A DNA stretch of 6,162 bases. Source: Candidatus Zambryskibacteria bacterium RIFCSPLOWO2_01_FULL_47_14 (GTDB taxonomy: Bacteria; Patescibacteria; Paceibacteria; UBA9973; Zambryskibacteraceae). Positions 5,211-6,162 of the stretch are shown here, piece by piece. The stretch lies in the NCBI GenBank assembly GCA_001824005.1, contig MHWG01000019.1, positions 1 through 6,162 on the forward strand, given 5' to 3'. The notes under the pieces are model-generated. The model saw only the letters and a program-made list of their open reading frames with translations. It did not search any database and was not told the origin of the DNA. Position 1 is the stretch's first letter, and every line of letters begins with the position of its first letter. Made by a program: the position numbers and the translations under genes.

Positions 5211-6162
5211 TTAAGGTGATGGTTCAGGAGTTGGAATTGGTTCTGGCTCTGGTGCTGGTTCTTCTTCGACTTCGGGTTCTTCTTCAACAGGTTCAGGAGC
5301 AGGTTCGGACGTCGACTCAATTTCAGTTTCAGATGTTGGTTCAGGAGAAGGAGAAGGAGAAGGAGAATCAATAGTCAGTCCAGCTCCGAGGCTTTCGAAA
5401 ACTTTAGGATTTTTAACACCTAACGCTATCCAGGAAAATCGAATATTTTGCGGAGCCTTTTTGTTTATAAGTATGGTAAAACCTGTTTCATCTTTATCCA
5501 AGACAATAGTTGAAATATTTTGTTTGAACAGGGAATCCGCCGAAACATCATCAATGTTATCTGTGGCTTCAAAGGTAATAAAAACTGAAACAATCGGCGA
5601 AGTTATATATGCTTGATTGAAAACAACACGCACACGCCTGTCCCCTTCTTTTATGATTGCGAAGCCGGCGGTGTCTTGATTGAAAATCGGAGGAAAATTA
5701 AATTCAATCTGTTCTCCGAAACTTATTCCGCTGGTAAACAATGTCGCACCCGGAGAGAATGTAAGCCCCGCCAAGCTTGCATCGGACACAGGGCCGTTGT
5801 AATACCCCTGCTCGATAAATATCATTATTTCATTTTTGTTGGAGTCCGGATTCCACGGCTCCAGCGCTTTGCCGATCACCGTTCCCGCCTTACCGGCTTT
5901 GGTCGCCTTCCCAGGCTCATTGCCCGAAGTTGTAAGATAATCGCCCGGAAGAATTTCTGGAGAGTCGGCGGCAATTTTCACCGGCGCACGCCCGGAGAGA
6001 GCAACAGGCATGGGGTTATCCTTTTCTTTGATATTGTTTCCCGTAGAAGAGAAATCTCCATAGTTGTCAGATACGATACCGACAACATTCCCCTGATACT
6101 CTTCGGTTGATTTAATTAATTTTGTAATTTTCCCCTTTTCTTTCTCCCAATCAATATTTCCA
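5211..6162 (-). CDS. C-terminal part of a large surface protein with Pro/Glu-rich tail (5' end missing)
   Basis: The frame is open from the window edge to TAA at 5213-5211; 316 residues are visible and the gene clearly extends upstream, so the Met at 6011 is internal. Residues about 20-115 (YQGNVVGIVS, MPVALSGRAPVKI, ILPGDYLTTSG, ATKAGKAGTVIGKALEPW, IMIFIEQGYYN) match a module commonly found near the C-terminus of large CPR and phage-like surface proteins, distantly reminiscent of autoproteolytic tail-spike chaperone domains. Residues about 165-260 (RRVRVVFNQAYITSPIVSVF, ISTIVLDKDETGFTILI, IRFSWIALGV) form a beta-sandwich reminiscent of H-type lectins, so sugar binding is possible. Residues 266-316 are a low-complexity Ser/Pro then Glu/Pro tail without an LPxTG motif or membrane anchor. 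It is likely extracellular. It converges on the Cas2-like unit, with 111 bp between its stop and the right palindrome. Confidence 0.8.
   Translation of the reverse strand, partial: GNIDWEKEKGKITKLIKSTEEYQGNVVGIVSDNYGDFSSTGNNIKEKDNPMPVALSGRAPVKIAADSPEILPGDYLTTSGNEPGKATKAGKAGTVIGKALEPWNPDSNKNEIMIFIEQGYYNGPVSDASLAGLTFSPGATLFTSGISFGEQIEFNFPPIFNQDTAGFAIIKEGDRRVRVVFNQAYITSPIVSVFITFEATDNIDDVSADSLFKQNISTIVLDKDETGFTILINKKAPQNIRFSWIALGVKNPKVFESLGAGLTIDSPSPSPSPEPTSETEIESTSEPAPEPVEEEPEVEEEPAPEPEPIPTPEPSP

Noticed and set aside
5177..5371. Minus-strand Leu/Asn-rich ORF of 64 residues
   Set aside because: Alternative frame of the low-complexity Pro/Glu tail coding region.
5613..6110. Plus-strand ORF of 165 residues
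   Set aside because: Antisense to the C-terminal surface-protein gene, Arg-rich without recognisable domain; the minus frame has clear family motifs.

Overview
The window looks like a piece of a Patescibacteria (Candidate Phyla Radiation) genome, probably Parcubacteria-like. This is inferred from protein style: a very large secreted glycine-rich/beta-repeat surface protein, a MazF-like toxin with the N-terminal extension common in that group, a Cas2-like/PaaX-middle-domain protein, and a second surface protein with a Pro/Glu tail. TGA is used as a stop (toxin gene), so the standard bacterial code fits. No rRNA, tRNA, CRISPR array or classical insertion sequence was seen.

Layout. Positions 1-3171 (minus) are the 5' part of one giant secreted protein gene. 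It is open from its start codon to the window edge without a stop and ends in a 25-bp tandem duplication that shifts the frame. Positions 3172-3294 are a short spacer with a near-consensus plus-strand promoter followed by three stacked hairpins, the last an intrinsic terminator; together they predict a roughly 77-nt structured RNA. Its 3' end is antisense to the end of the MazF-like toxin gene (3295-3684, minus). Positions 3685-3849 separate the toxin from a divergent plus-strand gene and hold a pair of 25-bp direct repeats bracketed by two face-to-face extended -10 elements. Positions 3850-4533 (plus) encode a Bro-N-type domain fused to an Hsp20/alpha-crystallin domain; a strong internal Shine-Dalgarno sits just before the Hsp20 half, and its 3' end lies in a 29-bp tandem repeat.

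Positions 4608-5099 are the most striking part. Two copies of a perfect palindrome (22-bp core, 30 bp in the right copy), in the same orientation with similar flanks, bracket a single plus-strand gene (4659-5057) for a 132-residue Cas2-like protein. No cas1 or CRISPR array accompanies it. It resembles a minimal, palindrome-bounded, single-gene mobile unit, conceptually like REP/RAYT pairs but with a Cas2-fold protein. Positions 5211-6162 (minus) are the C-terminal part of a second large surface protein.

How they fit together: the two outer minus-strand genes are cell-surface proteins. The middle 1.9 kb is an accessory island of a toxin, an RNA, a regulator-chaperone fusion and a putative selfish element. 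Functional links between toxin, RNA and Bro-N-Hsp20 protein are inference from adjacency. All calls were made by eye, without database searches.
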